Part shown: positions 1-10,646 of the stretch, one piece after another
Layout: each line of letters opens with the position of its first letter
Numbering within the stretch: position 1 is the stretch's first letter
From: Brachyhypopomus gauderio
Lineage: Eukaryota > Chordata > Actinopteri > Gymnotiformes > Hypopomidae
Reading direction: 5' to 3'
Length of the DNA stretch: 64,000 nt
Assembly: GCF_052324685.1 (NCBI RefSeq)
Contig: NC_135222.1
Span: 15,322,373-15,386,372 of the forward strand
Notes under the pieces: generated by a model
The model's database searches: none
The model's input: the letters and a program-made list of their open reading frames with translations, nothing else
Told to the model about the DNA's origin: nothing
Made by a program: the position numbers and the translations under genes

Positions 1-2346
1 TATGCAGACTTTAAGCTTCCTTTTGTAGTAGAGACAGATGCTAGCAACCTGGGGTTAGGTGCAGTTCTGTACCAGATTCAGGGAGGGAAGAAAAGGGTCA
101 TAGCTTATGCGAGTCGTAGACTCAGAGGGGCTGAAAGGAACGACAAAAACTATAGTAGTATGAAATTAGAACTTCTTGCATTAAAATGGTTAGTTACAGA
201 GAAGTTTAGGAGTTATCTCCTCGGGTCCAAGTTCACAATCCTGACAGACAACAATCCACTTTGTCACATCTCCACTGCTAAGTTAGGGGCTATCCAGCAG
301 CGTTGGGTTGCACAGTTGGCTCTATTTAATTTTGATGTTAAGTACAGGCCTGGTCGCTGTAACTTGGCAGCTGATGCCCTTTCCAGACATCCAGCTTTAA
401 GTGACTCAGATCCTTTTTCAGAGGATGCAGAGTTCGATGGTTGTGTTGCCATATGTGACAGCCTTAGAGTAGGCACTGGCTTACATCCTGAGTTAGTATC
501 TGCAGGTGTTGAGCAATTTCAGGTGAGGCAGTTAAATGCCTCAAACCCAGACAGTGAAGACACGGATAATGGAATACATATAAACACACCTACACTCCCT
601 GGTTACACAAAAATTGAGCTCCAGAACTTCCAAGCCTCTGACCCCACACTTAGGGTGTTGAAAAAGTTTTGGAACAGGAAACGAAAGCCATCCTTCAAAG
701 AAAGACAAACCTTGCCTCTACCAGTACGTTCCCTCCTAAAACAGTGGCCCCGTCTCAAAGAAAAAGATGAACTCCTGTACCGTGAGATCGAAGATGCTCA
801 CCTCGGAAAATGTCACCAGCTGTTGTTACCTGCATGTCTCAAAGAAAAGGTGCTCTCCAGTGTACATGATCAGATGGGACATCAAGGTATAGAACGGACG
901 CTTGGTCTACTAAAACAGAGATGTTTTTGGGGAGGGATGCATGAGGATGTGGAGCAGTGGGTTAAAAAGTGCCAGAGATGTGTTTTAACCAAATTGCCAC
1001 AGCCCAAAATTCACGCACCACAAACTCCGTTCTTAGCTACCCGTCCACTGAAGGTTGTAGCTGTAGACTACACCACCCTTGAACGTGCCCGTAATGGTTG
1101 CGAAAATGTACTCGTTGTCACAGATGTTTTCACTAAGTTTAGTCAAGCATTCCCTACAAGAGACCAGAGAGCAGACACAACTGCTAAAGTCCTATTAAAC
1201 GAGTGGTTCTTAAAGTATGGGGTGCCAGAGCGCTTGCACTCAGACCAAGGCAGAAATTTTGAAAGTGCTGTGATTGCAGAATTGTGTAGGCTGTATGGAG
1301 TAAAGAAAACACGCACCACACCTCATCACCCCCAAGGAAACCCCCAGTGTGAGAGGTTGAACAGGACCTTGCATGACCTCTTGAGAACATTGCCCCCTGA
1401 AAAAAAACAACGCTGGCCTAAGCACCTTGCAGAACTCGTGTATGCTTATAATGTGACACCCCACTCCTCCACCGGCTACTCCCCATATTACTTGTTGTTT
1501 GGAGTGGAACCTCACTTGCCAGTTGATGCACTATTAGGAAAAGAACAAATAAAAGTAGAAGGGTCTGATTGGCTTACAGCCCACAGAGAACGTCTGCAAG
1601 ATGCCCATGAGAGAGCCAAGGCATTTGCAGAAAAGAAAGCTGCTGACAGAATGGTTCACCAGAATGCAAAAGTGCACTGTCCACCAGTGGAAATATGCCA
1701 GTATGTCTATCTTCGTCATCGCCCTATTGGTAGAAATAAGATTCAAGATGCATGGTCATCCACAGTGTATAAAGTTGTGGATGTACAAGGAACGACACAT
1801 GCAGTGGTACCTGTGAATGGAGGACCAATAAAGAGAGTGCATAGATCCAATCTGCGCCTGTGTGTAAGTCCTATACCAGCTCCAAGACACATCCCCCAAG
1901 CAGCTCCTGTTTGTGAGCCTGAAATAGATTTGGAATCAGAAGCTGAATCTATTGAGTCAGAACCTGAGTTCCTGTTGGTGGATCAAGTCCGTGATCCCAT
2001 TGGTGAAATGTTAAAGGACCTTGAAAGTCAACTTGAAGATGAAAGTAGAAGTGATGTGGGAAGTGAGCAATCACATGATGTTGAACTCTGTGACATCTCC
2101 AGTGAAGAAATGCCTCTTCAACCACAACCTGTTGAGAAAAGTCCAGGTTTGTCTGAAGAGGAACCAGTGGAGATACCTGTACCTGCTCCCCGGCTGAGGG
2201 TAGGACAATCAGATATAAACACACCTATGCCAACACCTCCACCACGCAGAAGTGCCAGAACAAATGCTGGCAAAAACAGAAACCCATTTAATTTACCCAT
2301 GTCTGCATGTAATGCTGTGTCTTTCACCCCAGAGGCATTGTTTTAG
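1..2346 (+). pseudogene. Ty3/Gypsy pol, 3' part: RNase H and integrase (truncated by window edge)
   Basis: Reverse-transcribing element polyprotein, C-terminal part; the frame is open from base 1, so the true start lies upstream. RNase H is seen first (the acidic residues in ETDAS, KLELLALKW and LTDNNPL). The integrase follows: an HHCC zinc finger (HDQMGHQG, then CQRC), a DDE core (VAVDYTTL; SDQGRNF; the Glu in NPQCERLNRTL), and a GPY/F-like module around YLRHRPIGRNKI. The tail is acidic and Pro-rich and ends at TAG 2344-2346. RNase H removes the RNA template and integrase inserts the cDNA. No internal stop is visible, so this copy may be young. It is related to, but clearly different from, the second Gypsy element at 41826-46805. 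Marked as pseudogene only because the element is incomplete here. Confidence 0.9.
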
Positions 2347-2439
2347 GTGTTACCGGGAACGGTTCTTTACACGTCAAAGCAAAATGCTACAGTTAATGTT
2401 TAGGAAGTCATCGGGACGTTGACTTCAGGCAGGGGAGAA

Positions 2440-2875
2440 TGTAGCCAGGTGAATAATAAAGTTATTATTTCCATATGAAATGGTCATCATTCTCTCCTTT
2501 GCCTCTCATGCTATTTTAAGTATCCAGTAGGTGGCACTGTTGAGAGGTAGTATAGGCCAGTTTCTCGTGCATAATTGCACGCATGACGTCACCCAGCACA
2601 AGAGCCTAACTGTAATGGACAGAGACGTTGATAAGTATCACCAACCGCCTCTCTGTAAAACGTGAAGTAGTGTGTCGGCGTAAGTGTTTCAACAAAGTTT
2701 TATTAAATGTTTGTGTCATGTTTATGTGGTAACAATGTAAAAATGAGTTTTATTGATATAGATGTATCTTTGTTTGATTTAGAGGGGAGATAAGACTGTC
2801 CACTGGAGTGTGTGTCCTTCCGTTAAAGAGGCTGTCTGTAATTTTTTGAATGAACAGTCCACTACTGTTGTCTTT
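2440..2875 (+). repeat. 3' LTR of Gypsy element 1, first segment
   Basis: Directly after pol comes a purine-rich stretch (AGGGGAGAA, 2431-2439) that fits a polypurine tract, then TGTAGCCAGG at 2440, a typical LTR start. The LTR is broken off near 2875 where an antisense LTR element begins, and appears to resume at 11553. The left edge of the insertion is imprecise by a few bases. Confidence 0.65.
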
Positions 2876-4195
2876 CTTTGGGGTTTCACCTACTAATCCT
2901 TTAAAGTAGATATAATTTGTTTTACCTTAATTATTAATCAGTCTCATTAATTTAGAATCAGTCTCATATTCTAATTATGCCAGAACCATAACATTTAGTT
3001 ATCAACTAAGGGTAATTAATGGTTTGGTATCTGAACTATGAATTCTTTGGAGGTTTTGGCAACAACCACTTTTGAATGACATCAACACAGACAATTTGGT
3101 GAAAATAAATGATAAATTTATTTAAAACCAACTATTCTAAAACAAACGGCATCAACAAGGATCAGTATATTTACAGTGAAGACTGGGTACTTAGTGTGTG
3201 TGTGTGTGTGTGTAAAAAGGGGAGGAGTGTAATGTGTGCACGCGCTTGTGAGGAGGCGGAGCTGTAATCTCAGTTCTCCTATAGAGAACAAAGCAACTAA
3301 AATGGCACCGACTTTAAACAGTAGAGCAGCGCGACTGTGTTAATGAGCTCAGCTGGTTTATTCCAACGTGGTCAGAACAAAGAGTAATGGAGCTGGCTTA
3401 ATAACTAAAAATTAATGTGGTGTGTCTGAGAATGGGGAAGACTACAAGTTGTCCATTAATCAGATAAATAAAAGATGGTGGCATGCACAGCAAAGAGAGC
3501 TTTGTATATACAAATCTTGATGAAGATTATGAAAATAAAGTTAAACACATTCAGAATGTATTAACAGAAAGCTTGGTTAACTCTACAGTTCAAATAACTT
3601 TGCCCTTTTTTAAACTATGCCCAGCGGTTAGAGTCTCACGTGTTGAGGATTTGGGGTAGTGTCGTTGTCCTCCCTGAATTAGGAGGGAATTTCCACCGCA
3701 GGTTCCTCGTTGATAAAGCAATGTCATCCAGATGTGCTGGGAAACGTCCTTCTGGATATGAAGTCCAGGAATGAGAGTCTCGTTCACGGTTTAACTACAG
3801 GGAATTGATCGCCTTTGTTTCAGTCCGTGTGGCCGCGTTAACAAGCTTGATTGAAGTTGTTCGGTGAATCTGTTTCCGCGGTAACGTTGATCGGTTGCTC
3901 GTTAGATTACACCGTAACTCGGGCTCGTTAATTAAGTAATACGACTTTCAGCTGTTTGCTTTTAGTCGTAGCAAAGTTCGCGTGCTCTCAAACAAAACCG
4001 GAGAGAGAGAAATGGCAGAGCCTCTCTTTAATAGGTCTAACCTCGGTGTCAGTCAAACCAGAGAAAGAGAGATGAATGGCTGTCCAGGGTATTTAAACAC
4101 CTGAACTGTAAACACACCCTTACTTCCGTCAAAGCAAGCTTGTTCCATGTGTTGGCAGTGGTACTGCCACCTGCTGATTTAGCATGGTACCTACA
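2876..4195 (-). repeat. LTR (3' LTR in element orientation)
   Basis: About 1.32 kb matching 9149-11552 closely apart from one large insertion there and small differences, such as a longer TG run at 3196-3212. Its end at 4191-4195 reads CTACA on the plus strand. The outer edge near 2876 differs from the TGTAG of the other copy, so the first bases may be degraded. Confidence 0.8.
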
Positions 4196-4206
4196 TTCCC
4201 CCCTTG
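4196..4206 (-). other. Polypurine tract of the gag-only LTR element
   Basis: On the minus strand AAGGGGGGAA lies immediately upstream of the 3' LTR start, the usual place for plus-strand DNA priming. Confidence 0.65.
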
Positions 4207-5306
4207 GTCTTCAGACTGGGGCTGATGTCAGTCCTGAAGAGCACAAAAGGTTATCCATGCAGTCCATGTTCCCTGTAGCATCCACTGGGAGGTGATCAAT
4301 TCCATGAGTCAAGTTGTCCATCCCGCCCATAGCATGATCCATGAGATGGCTGGGAGATGCTGTAGACACACATCTGGGCAACAAGTTCACTACTGGGCAG
4401 TTCTCGAACTAACTAAGGTTAACCAAATCAAGAAAAACAATGAAAGGATACTAATGCATGGCTTAGATTGCACTTGACTTTACACAAGGAAAACAAGGTC
4501 ACATGCAGGGTTAAATGCCTTTGATGGAAAAGAGGAAGTACATCAGGCATGGAGAAAGGTGTGGAGTTAGCACATGTTGGTGTTAGTCTGTTGGCTGGAA
4601 CAAACCTAACAATGTTTTAAAGTGAAGGATCTCGTTGAACTAAGACATTTGGGTTAATGTCCAGTTAGAGTGTGGCTTCTTGTGAGATCTAGTAAAATGT
4701 AAATGGGGGTTCAACTGAGGTGTAATGCCTCATCCTCTATCCTGTGATAGGGAAGTATTTAAAACAACCAAAATACATTTCTAATGCCGCTATTGCTAAG
4801 TGTACACTTGAGCATCAGGAGCTGGCATCATACAATAACTAACATCTCTAGTGGTTCTGAGGAATAGTTATGCAATTTATGCCAGAATTATTTGCCAAGT
4901 TTGCACCACCGTGGTAGCAGATGTGCTTACCTATATTCTGTGCACATTTAATATGGCAAACGGTTTCACTAGTCTTGTTAAGACAAAGCTGGGCTGCCAA
5001 ACAGTGTTGCTAAAGTATCTCACACTTGCTATACTGGTAGAGGGGAGAATAAGATCTGTGTGAGGGGTAAAATGTAGAATAGAAGTTAGGAGGTAACGCC
5101 GGGTAAACCCCCCTTAGTAAAGAACCTATTGCATTGAAATTACAGAACTGTGAGCGGAGATGATGCCAGGAACATCTCCCTTTAAAGGGTTAGAGATCTG
5201 GAAACATAGCTACATGTTTACAGGCTGAATGTTTACATGTAACTTCGTATAAAGTCAGTTCTACCTCCTCCTGGCTCAGGCTGGAGGTCCACTAACTGAT
5301 CCTTAT
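4207..5306. other. Internal non-coding 3' part of the gag-only LTR element
   Basis: About 1.1 kb between the end of gag and the polypurine tract. No frame above about 70 codons and no RT, integrase or envelope motif could be recognised on either strand. Confidence 0.5.
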
Positions 5307-5995
5307 CTATGGCTGTCCCCCCTTCCACTGGTTCGGCCTCTCTTTCCACCTCTTGACTCTATCCTTGTGACGAGAGTAGTGAGAGGGGCCTGCAGAAAGA
5401 ACAGTGTCTGAATCTACAGGGAAAACATAGGGAGGATCTTGGAGCTCTTTGGAGTCTCCTCTAGGCATACTGGGCTGCACAACAGTCTCCCAAACTGTCT
5501 GCGTGTTCTTTCTGTTCTCACGCATCGACAGGTCACCTTGGCGTGCTAAAAGTGAGACATGGGTTCTCACGCAAGGGTGGAGATTGTGCAAAAATAGGGA
5601 TTTGAAGGTTCGGTCTTCTGTGAGACCGGGTCCATTTCTTCCCTGGAAAAATGTTTGTTTCAAGCGATTAAAGTAATCTCTGGGATGCTCTGAACGTTTG
5701 TGCTTAATTTTAATGGCCGACATGAATGCTGACGCTTCGTCAAAGAAAGGGGAATACTCCTCAGCGAGGGCTTTGCAAAGCTGAGTGTAACTGTCCCTAA
5801 TGGAAAACGGCTGTAACTCTATGAACATGTGAACTGACCTAGAGGTGGTTTTCCAAATTAGCTTCACTTTCTCTCGTTCTGTTGCATAAGGCAAGTCCGA
5901 GAGGCTACACTCAATTTCTTTGAGGTAGTCTTCAACATGGTAGTTTGAACTTGCTGGGTCAAATGGCTCCATGTCCTTGGCTAGTGAATCTAGCA
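5307..5995 (-). pseudogene. Gag (retrotransposon capsid-type) C-terminal part
   Basis: The protein from about residue 20 of this piece (HVEDYLKEIE) to about residue 150 resembles the helical retrotransposon-gag domain: acidic N-terminal helix, KLIWKTTSRS, LCKALAEEYS, RDYFNRLKQTFF and HPCVRTHVSLLAR. The tail is basic (RHKDRVKRWKERPNQ). No CCHC knuckle is seen. Capsid-type domains package element RNA in a particle. The piece is cut off from the rest of gag by the hAT insertion at 5996-6948. The stop near 5307 is followed by about 1.1 kb without a pol frame. Confidence 0.7.
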
Positions 5996-6948
5996 CAGGC
6001 GTACTCAACTAAATTTGTCCGCGGTCCAGTTTTGGCAGATACCTGTGACCTGAGGTCCGGTGCGGCGGGGGGTGGCGAACGTAAGTTGTTGAGCGGGGGG
6101 GGGACGGGACGGTGCGCGAACGGTGGGCGAACGGTGGAGGCGTTTATACTTTCGCGAGCGTTTTGTCCGAAACAATAGGCGTTTTGTCCGAAACGATATG
6201 CGGTAGAAACACCCCTCAAAACAGGGGAATGAACATTTACCTGACCAATTTTAATGTTGCTATATGTTTCAGGTTTGAAAAGTGCTGGAATTTAGGTTAA
6301 AGTACTTTAAAATGCTTGAAATTGTAACTACTTGGTTTCACAACAAATATCTGTCTGACTGAATAGTTCTCTTGTATTAGGTTAACAAATACGAGCCTCT
6401 TGTAATTCCAGGACGAAACATGAGAGAACGTGAAGACGTGAAGATTGGGCGTTTTTTTTAACTTAATTATGTTTAACATGCTGGGAAATATTGAAATGGA
6501 CCTTGAAAGTGGCGTACAAGTGCTTGAATTCCACCTTATAAGGGGTATGAACCCTGAAAAACGTGACTTTGTTCATTGCGCTGAAGCGCGGCGCGAAGTT
6601 ACAAAATTCGAGAGGTGCACGACCTCGCGAACCGACAGCGCGCGAGGCACTCGCGCACACGGGGAGCCACAGCGATTACGTCATTTTCGCCGCGCGGACC
6701 CTCGCGCCGCGTCAACCAGGCAGGCTTGTTGTTGATGGGGGGGGGGGGGGGGGGGGGGGGCGATTGTAAGTTGTTGAGCGGGGGTGGCAAACGTAACACT
6801 CGTGACGGAGTGTTTTTTCAATAGCCCTGATATAAATGCTACGGTTTTGTTTTGGTCCGTATCCAGTTAATCAGGAATGAGATTGGGTCCGGACAGGACT
6901 GCGTTCGGGTCCGGATCCGGACCGCGGTCCGCCAGTTGAGTACCCCTG
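5996..6948. mobile_element. hAT-type non-autonomous element inserted in gag
   Basis: 953 bp with inverted ends CAGGCGTACTCAACT / AGTTGAGTACCCCTG and a perfect 8-bp duplication ATCTAGCA (5988-5995 and 6949-6956), the hallmark of hAT insertion. Subterminal CCGCGGTCC blocks recur inside both ends. It has no transposase frame. It contains a 24-base G run (6737-6760) and a module shared with other hAT elements in the window (see 30020-30560). Confidence 0.9.
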
Positions 6949-6956
6949 ATCTAGCA

Positions 6957-7938
6957 GCTTTAAACGAGGGAAATGTTCAAGGACATGTCTATTAGAATAG
7001 GAAGGTGGACCTTCACTATCCAAGTGGTGTAACTCATGGTCAATAGGATGCCTTCTGCCTCCTGTCTCTCTGTGCCTAGGTGGCAGTGATGAGCCTTTAT
7101 GCATCTCAAGTTGAGAAATATCTGTATTTCTCCTTGAGGGAGGAGCTAGAGCATGTACGTGACTGTGCCAGCCTGTGCGTGGGTCAGTGGAATGATGCTC
7201 AGCGTTTAGGTAAGCACTGTTATCTGCTCTACCTGGTGAGACGTCCCTTGTCTGTACGTTCTGCCAGTGGTGTACATCAGCATGCCTTCTGCCGTCCTGC
7301 TCTGTGTCTATAGGGGGCAACAGTGAGCCTTTGTGCATCTCAAGTTGGGAAATTTCTGCATTTCTTCTTGAGGAAATAGCTGGAGCATGTACGTCACTGT
7401 GCCAGCCTGTGCGTGGGTCAGTGGAATGATGCTCAGCGTTCATACAAGGCTTCCCAACTGTGGTACCTAATGAGATGTCCCTGGTCTGGACATCACACAG
7501 AGGATAATGGTCACCAGCATGCTTTCTACCTTCCTGGTTTCTGTCCATAGGGGGCAACAGTGAGCCTTTGTGCATCTCAAGTTGAGAAATACCTGCATTT
7601 CTCCTTGAGGAAGAAGCTGGAGCATGTAGGTCACTCTCCCAGCCTGTGTGTGGGTCAATGGAATGATGCTCAGCATTTAAGTAAGGCTTCCTAGCTGCTG
7701 TACCTGACGGGATGTCCCTGGTCTGGACATCATGCAGAGAATAAGGAGGACCAAAAGACATAGCAGGATTAGTATTACTCTTTTTGTTACTTGAGAGTAA
7801 GGGGGCAGAAGCTAGGGATGAGTAAGAGGGCTCTGCTGACTCGTAGCAAGAGGATGCAGACGGGGCATCTGCTCTAGGAGGGTGATTCTCCACAGAGGCT
7901 TCACTTTGAGCTTCAGAAGCTGAAGTCAGTAGTATCAT
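6957..7938 (-). pseudogene. Gag-like ORF, middle part with three 78-79 aa repeats
   Basis: The frame opens near 7938 and holds three copies of a 78-79 residue unit. Each copy shows a block like AEHHSTDPRTGWHSD followed by SQLEMHKGS; the DNA copies are spaced 234 and 237 bp (about 7091, 7325 and 7562). The frame then runs into the hAT element at 6948, which adds foreign residues before a stop at 6871. The reading frame resumes at 5995 beyond the insertion; the 961 bp added (953 bp plus 8-bp duplication) account exactly for the frame difference. The function of the repeats is unknown. Confidence 0.6.
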
Positions 7939-8515
7939 ATGGATACTCTGAGGAAGAGCTAGTTACATCTAACCCAAGACTCTTCATGGGGACTGGAGCC
8001 GGGGCCTTAGGATCTACAACAGGTGCATCATCGCCTGTGGAGTGCTGACTATATTGGCTTTCTACAGTAACTAATAAAGAAGGTCTAGAGGTGCCAGATC
8101 TAGTTGCAAGGAAATCTTGCACTCTCGCACGGGCAAGCTCACTCTCCCTTTGGAGGCGGGCAGTTTCTGTTAAGCCCGTGTGACATTCACTTACGGTGAG
8201 CACGTCATTCAGCGCATGAGTGGTCAGTTGGAGGTTGTGGCGAAGGCTCTCAACCTCAGAACTGAGCTTAGCGGTGTCCTGTTTGAGTAGTCTATTTTCC
8301 TTGCGTAGTGCCTCTAATTCTAAGCAAGCCTGCTGCTGACATAGAAGGAACATTTTAAAAACTACATCTGGAACGTTAGGGGTCTCCTCAAAGGAGTCCT
8401 TTAGAGGTTTGTCAACTTCCTTTCTACCTGGTTCAAGCATCTGAAGGAGCTGAACAACCAGAGATGGACAAGTATTCTGTTTTAGAAAAGCCATGGTTAG
8501 TCTCTCTAAGTGCAC
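7913..8515 (-). CDS. Gag-like ORF, N-terminal coiled-coil part
   Basis: A 200-codon frame, first in element order; a likelier start is the Met of MAFLKQ at residue 8 (near 8494). Residues about 65-120 hold a heptad-like run (LELEALRKENRLLKQ) that should form a coiled coil, followed by a Ser/Pro-rich tail. Such coiled coils help Gag-type proteins assemble, which is known for the class and inferred here. It overlaps the next frame by about 26 bp in a different frame, so either a frameshift joins them in translation or this copy has a small indel. I do not recognise a named family for it. Confidence 0.55.
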   Translation of the reverse strand: MHLERLTMAFLKQNTCPSLVVQLLQMLEPGRKEVDKPLKDSFEETPNVPDVVFKMFLLCQQQACLELEALRKENRLLKQDTAKLSSEVESLRHNLQLTTHALNDVLTVSECHTGLTETARLQRESELARARVQDFLATRSGTSRPSLLVTVESQYSQHSTGDDAPVVDPKAPAPVPMKSLGLDVTSSSSEYPYDTTDFSF

Positions 8516-9126
8516 CTATAGACTAGTTCAAAAAAAGGACAAAATCAAATCAGCTTCAGTACAATCTGGCTTAGCTATTGTGCCAGGACCTTGTGTCTGG
8601 CAAGCGTGGGCAGGTAAAAAGGGTAATATCTAGGTGGACAAGCCAAATTGAAAACTGGGGTAAAAAGAATTGTGCAAAAGGTGATTACGGTCTCTGTAAC
8701 TAAACACTAGAACACTGGACCATAGACTGCAATAGTGAAGTTATACAAAGACAGTGAAGTCTGATAACTGTGCTAAATAATTATCCCAATACTTCTGCAG
8801 TACAGGGGAAATCAGTGGGATGCCACACTAATTAAAGCAACCGAGTTACTATTGAAGTAATCAGAAATTAAATGAGTTAAATAAATATACTGATCTTCAG
8901 TTGATTGCTCAATGAGTGTGAATAGTAACCAAATGGTAAACAAATTAGAACAAGATATCACCAAACTAAAGTTACCAAGAATTAGCTTTCCTCTATAGGA
9001 AGACTTAAGAAGCGCTCTGGCGCCCTCTTCTGGCGAATTTGGAGATGGTCCTATTCTAATGGCTTGAAAGCCTTTGATATGAAAATATGGTTGATATCAA
9101 ACAAATATGGTTGAGCCAGAAATCTC

Positions 9127-9144
9127 CCTCACGCAGGGGCACCA
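9127..9144 (-). other. Primer-binding site of the gag-only LTR element
   Basis: On the minus strand, 4 nt after the LTR, the sequence reads TGGTGCCCCTGCGTGAGG. The TGG start and position fit an 18-nt tRNA primer site. I have not assigned the tRNA. Confidence 0.6.
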
Positions 9145-9560
9145 GTTATGTAGGGGTTTCACCTACTAATCTTTTAAAGTAGATATAATTTGTTTTACCT
9201 TAATTAATAATCAGTCTCATTAATTTAGAATCAGTCTCATATTCTAATTATGCCAGAACCATAACATTTAGTTATCAACTAAGGGTAATTAATGGTTTGG
9301 TATCTGAAGGATTTAACTATGAATTCTTTGGAGGTTTTGGCAACAACCACTTTTGAATGACATCAACACAGACAATTTGGTGAAAATAAATGATACATTT
9401 ATTTAAAACCAACTATTCTAAAACAAACGGCATCAACAAGGATCAGTATATTTACAGTGAAGACTGGGTACTTAGTGTGTGTGTAAAAAGGGGAGGAGTG
9501 TAATGTGTGCACGCGCTTGTGCGTGTGTGAGGAGGCGGAGCTGTAATCTCAGTTCTCCTA

Positions 9561-10646
9561 TTCACCGTATTTCGCCACGCCCACTTTCAAGTGTGTGTTT
9601 CTTCCGCCTTTGTGTTAGAACTTCCGGTCAGCTATTTTTGCATTAGTGTACACTACTACATTTTAATGATTTTTTTCATAAAATAGGCATTCTTGTCTAT
9701 TTACTTCTTTACTTAATTACTTAAAATTACAAAATGAATGCAAGGAAAAGATGTGGCCACTGATAAAATAGTTACTTATCTGATAGCCTCACAAGCACCC
9801 AACGCGTTTGCTTCATCGGAGCTTCATAACCGAGCCATTTCTCGGGATATGGATGATCTGGTGTTGGTTTCCCCTCCACAAAATGATAAGAGCAGACGTT
9901 TGGACGTTTGGGTGGATGCACTCAGATCTTTTCGAGCTGTGTTCGTAACACTGTTGGTCAAGCACTGCTACATCTTTGTGCTGCGCGATTTGTTTACAAG
10001 CCCAGCGAGTAGCTAATACTTTTAAAACCGGCGTAGTGGAAAACTGGAGACTAGCGGTATGAAGTATCTGTGATATTGTGATTGTGCTTTGAGTCTCGTT
10101 GGTGAGACGCGGTTCTTCTGTCACACGTTTGGAATAAACCACATACGAGGATCAGCAAAGGCACCGCACATGACTGAGGGAGGTTTAAAAACTACTGACA
10201 CTGTCTGTTATTTTCTTCCTAAAAGTGAGCACAGGTCAGTGGCGTTGTAACGAGTGTTGATAACGGAGTTTATCCACTTTTTACCTAGAAAACAACAGTT
10301 GTGTACATAACAGAGCTCGTAGTGTGCTCCAAACGTGACAAAGTCCTGAAGCATATCACGACTTATGTTTATGTCGAAGTTTGTGCTTGTTTTTTTACTT
10401 AATACTTAATTTGTGTCCATTTTACATCCCCCCCGCTAATAATTTACACTCGCCATCCCCCCTCTTGTGGCTCTTGGTCTCTGACGGGTTGGCCACCTCT
10501 GCTCTAACTGAACATATTATGCTAGTCATTTTGTGTTTTTGTCGTTTTGCTTGTAATCGGTATCAGCGTATCCGTAGCACCGGAAGTTCCAACACAAAGT
10601 CAACCAAGATGGCCCTGCCCAGCGTTGTCATGGAAAATAGCGTGAA
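9561..10646. mobile_element. 1.09-kb inverted-repeat DNA transposon inside one LTR
   Basis: The ends are imperfect inverted repeats: TTCACCGTATTTCGCC on the left against TTCACGCTATTTTCC read inward from the right, and both carry a GAACTTCCGGT block about 70-90 bp in. It is present in the LTR at 9149-11552 but absent from the matching place in the LTR at 2876-4195. It is flanked by TA on both sides. Superfamily not determined. Confidence 0.75.
9738..10016 (+). CDS. Hypothetical 92-aa ORF in the inverted-repeat transposon
   Basis: A short open frame with an Asp/Arg-rich middle (RDMDDLVLVSPPQ, RRLDVWVDALRSF). It matches no family that I recognise. It could be a scrap of transposase, a captured exon or chance. 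Confidence 0.2.
   Translation: MQGKDVATDKIVTYLIASQAPNAFASSELHNRAISRDMDDLVLVSPPQNDKSRRLDVWVDALRSFRAVFVTLLVKHCYIFVLRDLFTSPASS

Noticed and set aside
2346-2440. An envelope gene after Gypsy element 1 pol
   Set aside because: Only about 90 bp separate the pol stop from the LTR, with no frame; the element has no envelope.
9738-10016. A new host gene in the LTR insert
   Set aside because: The frame is short, has no splice or promoter support and lies inside an inverted-repeat transposon; kept only as a low-confidence hypothetical.
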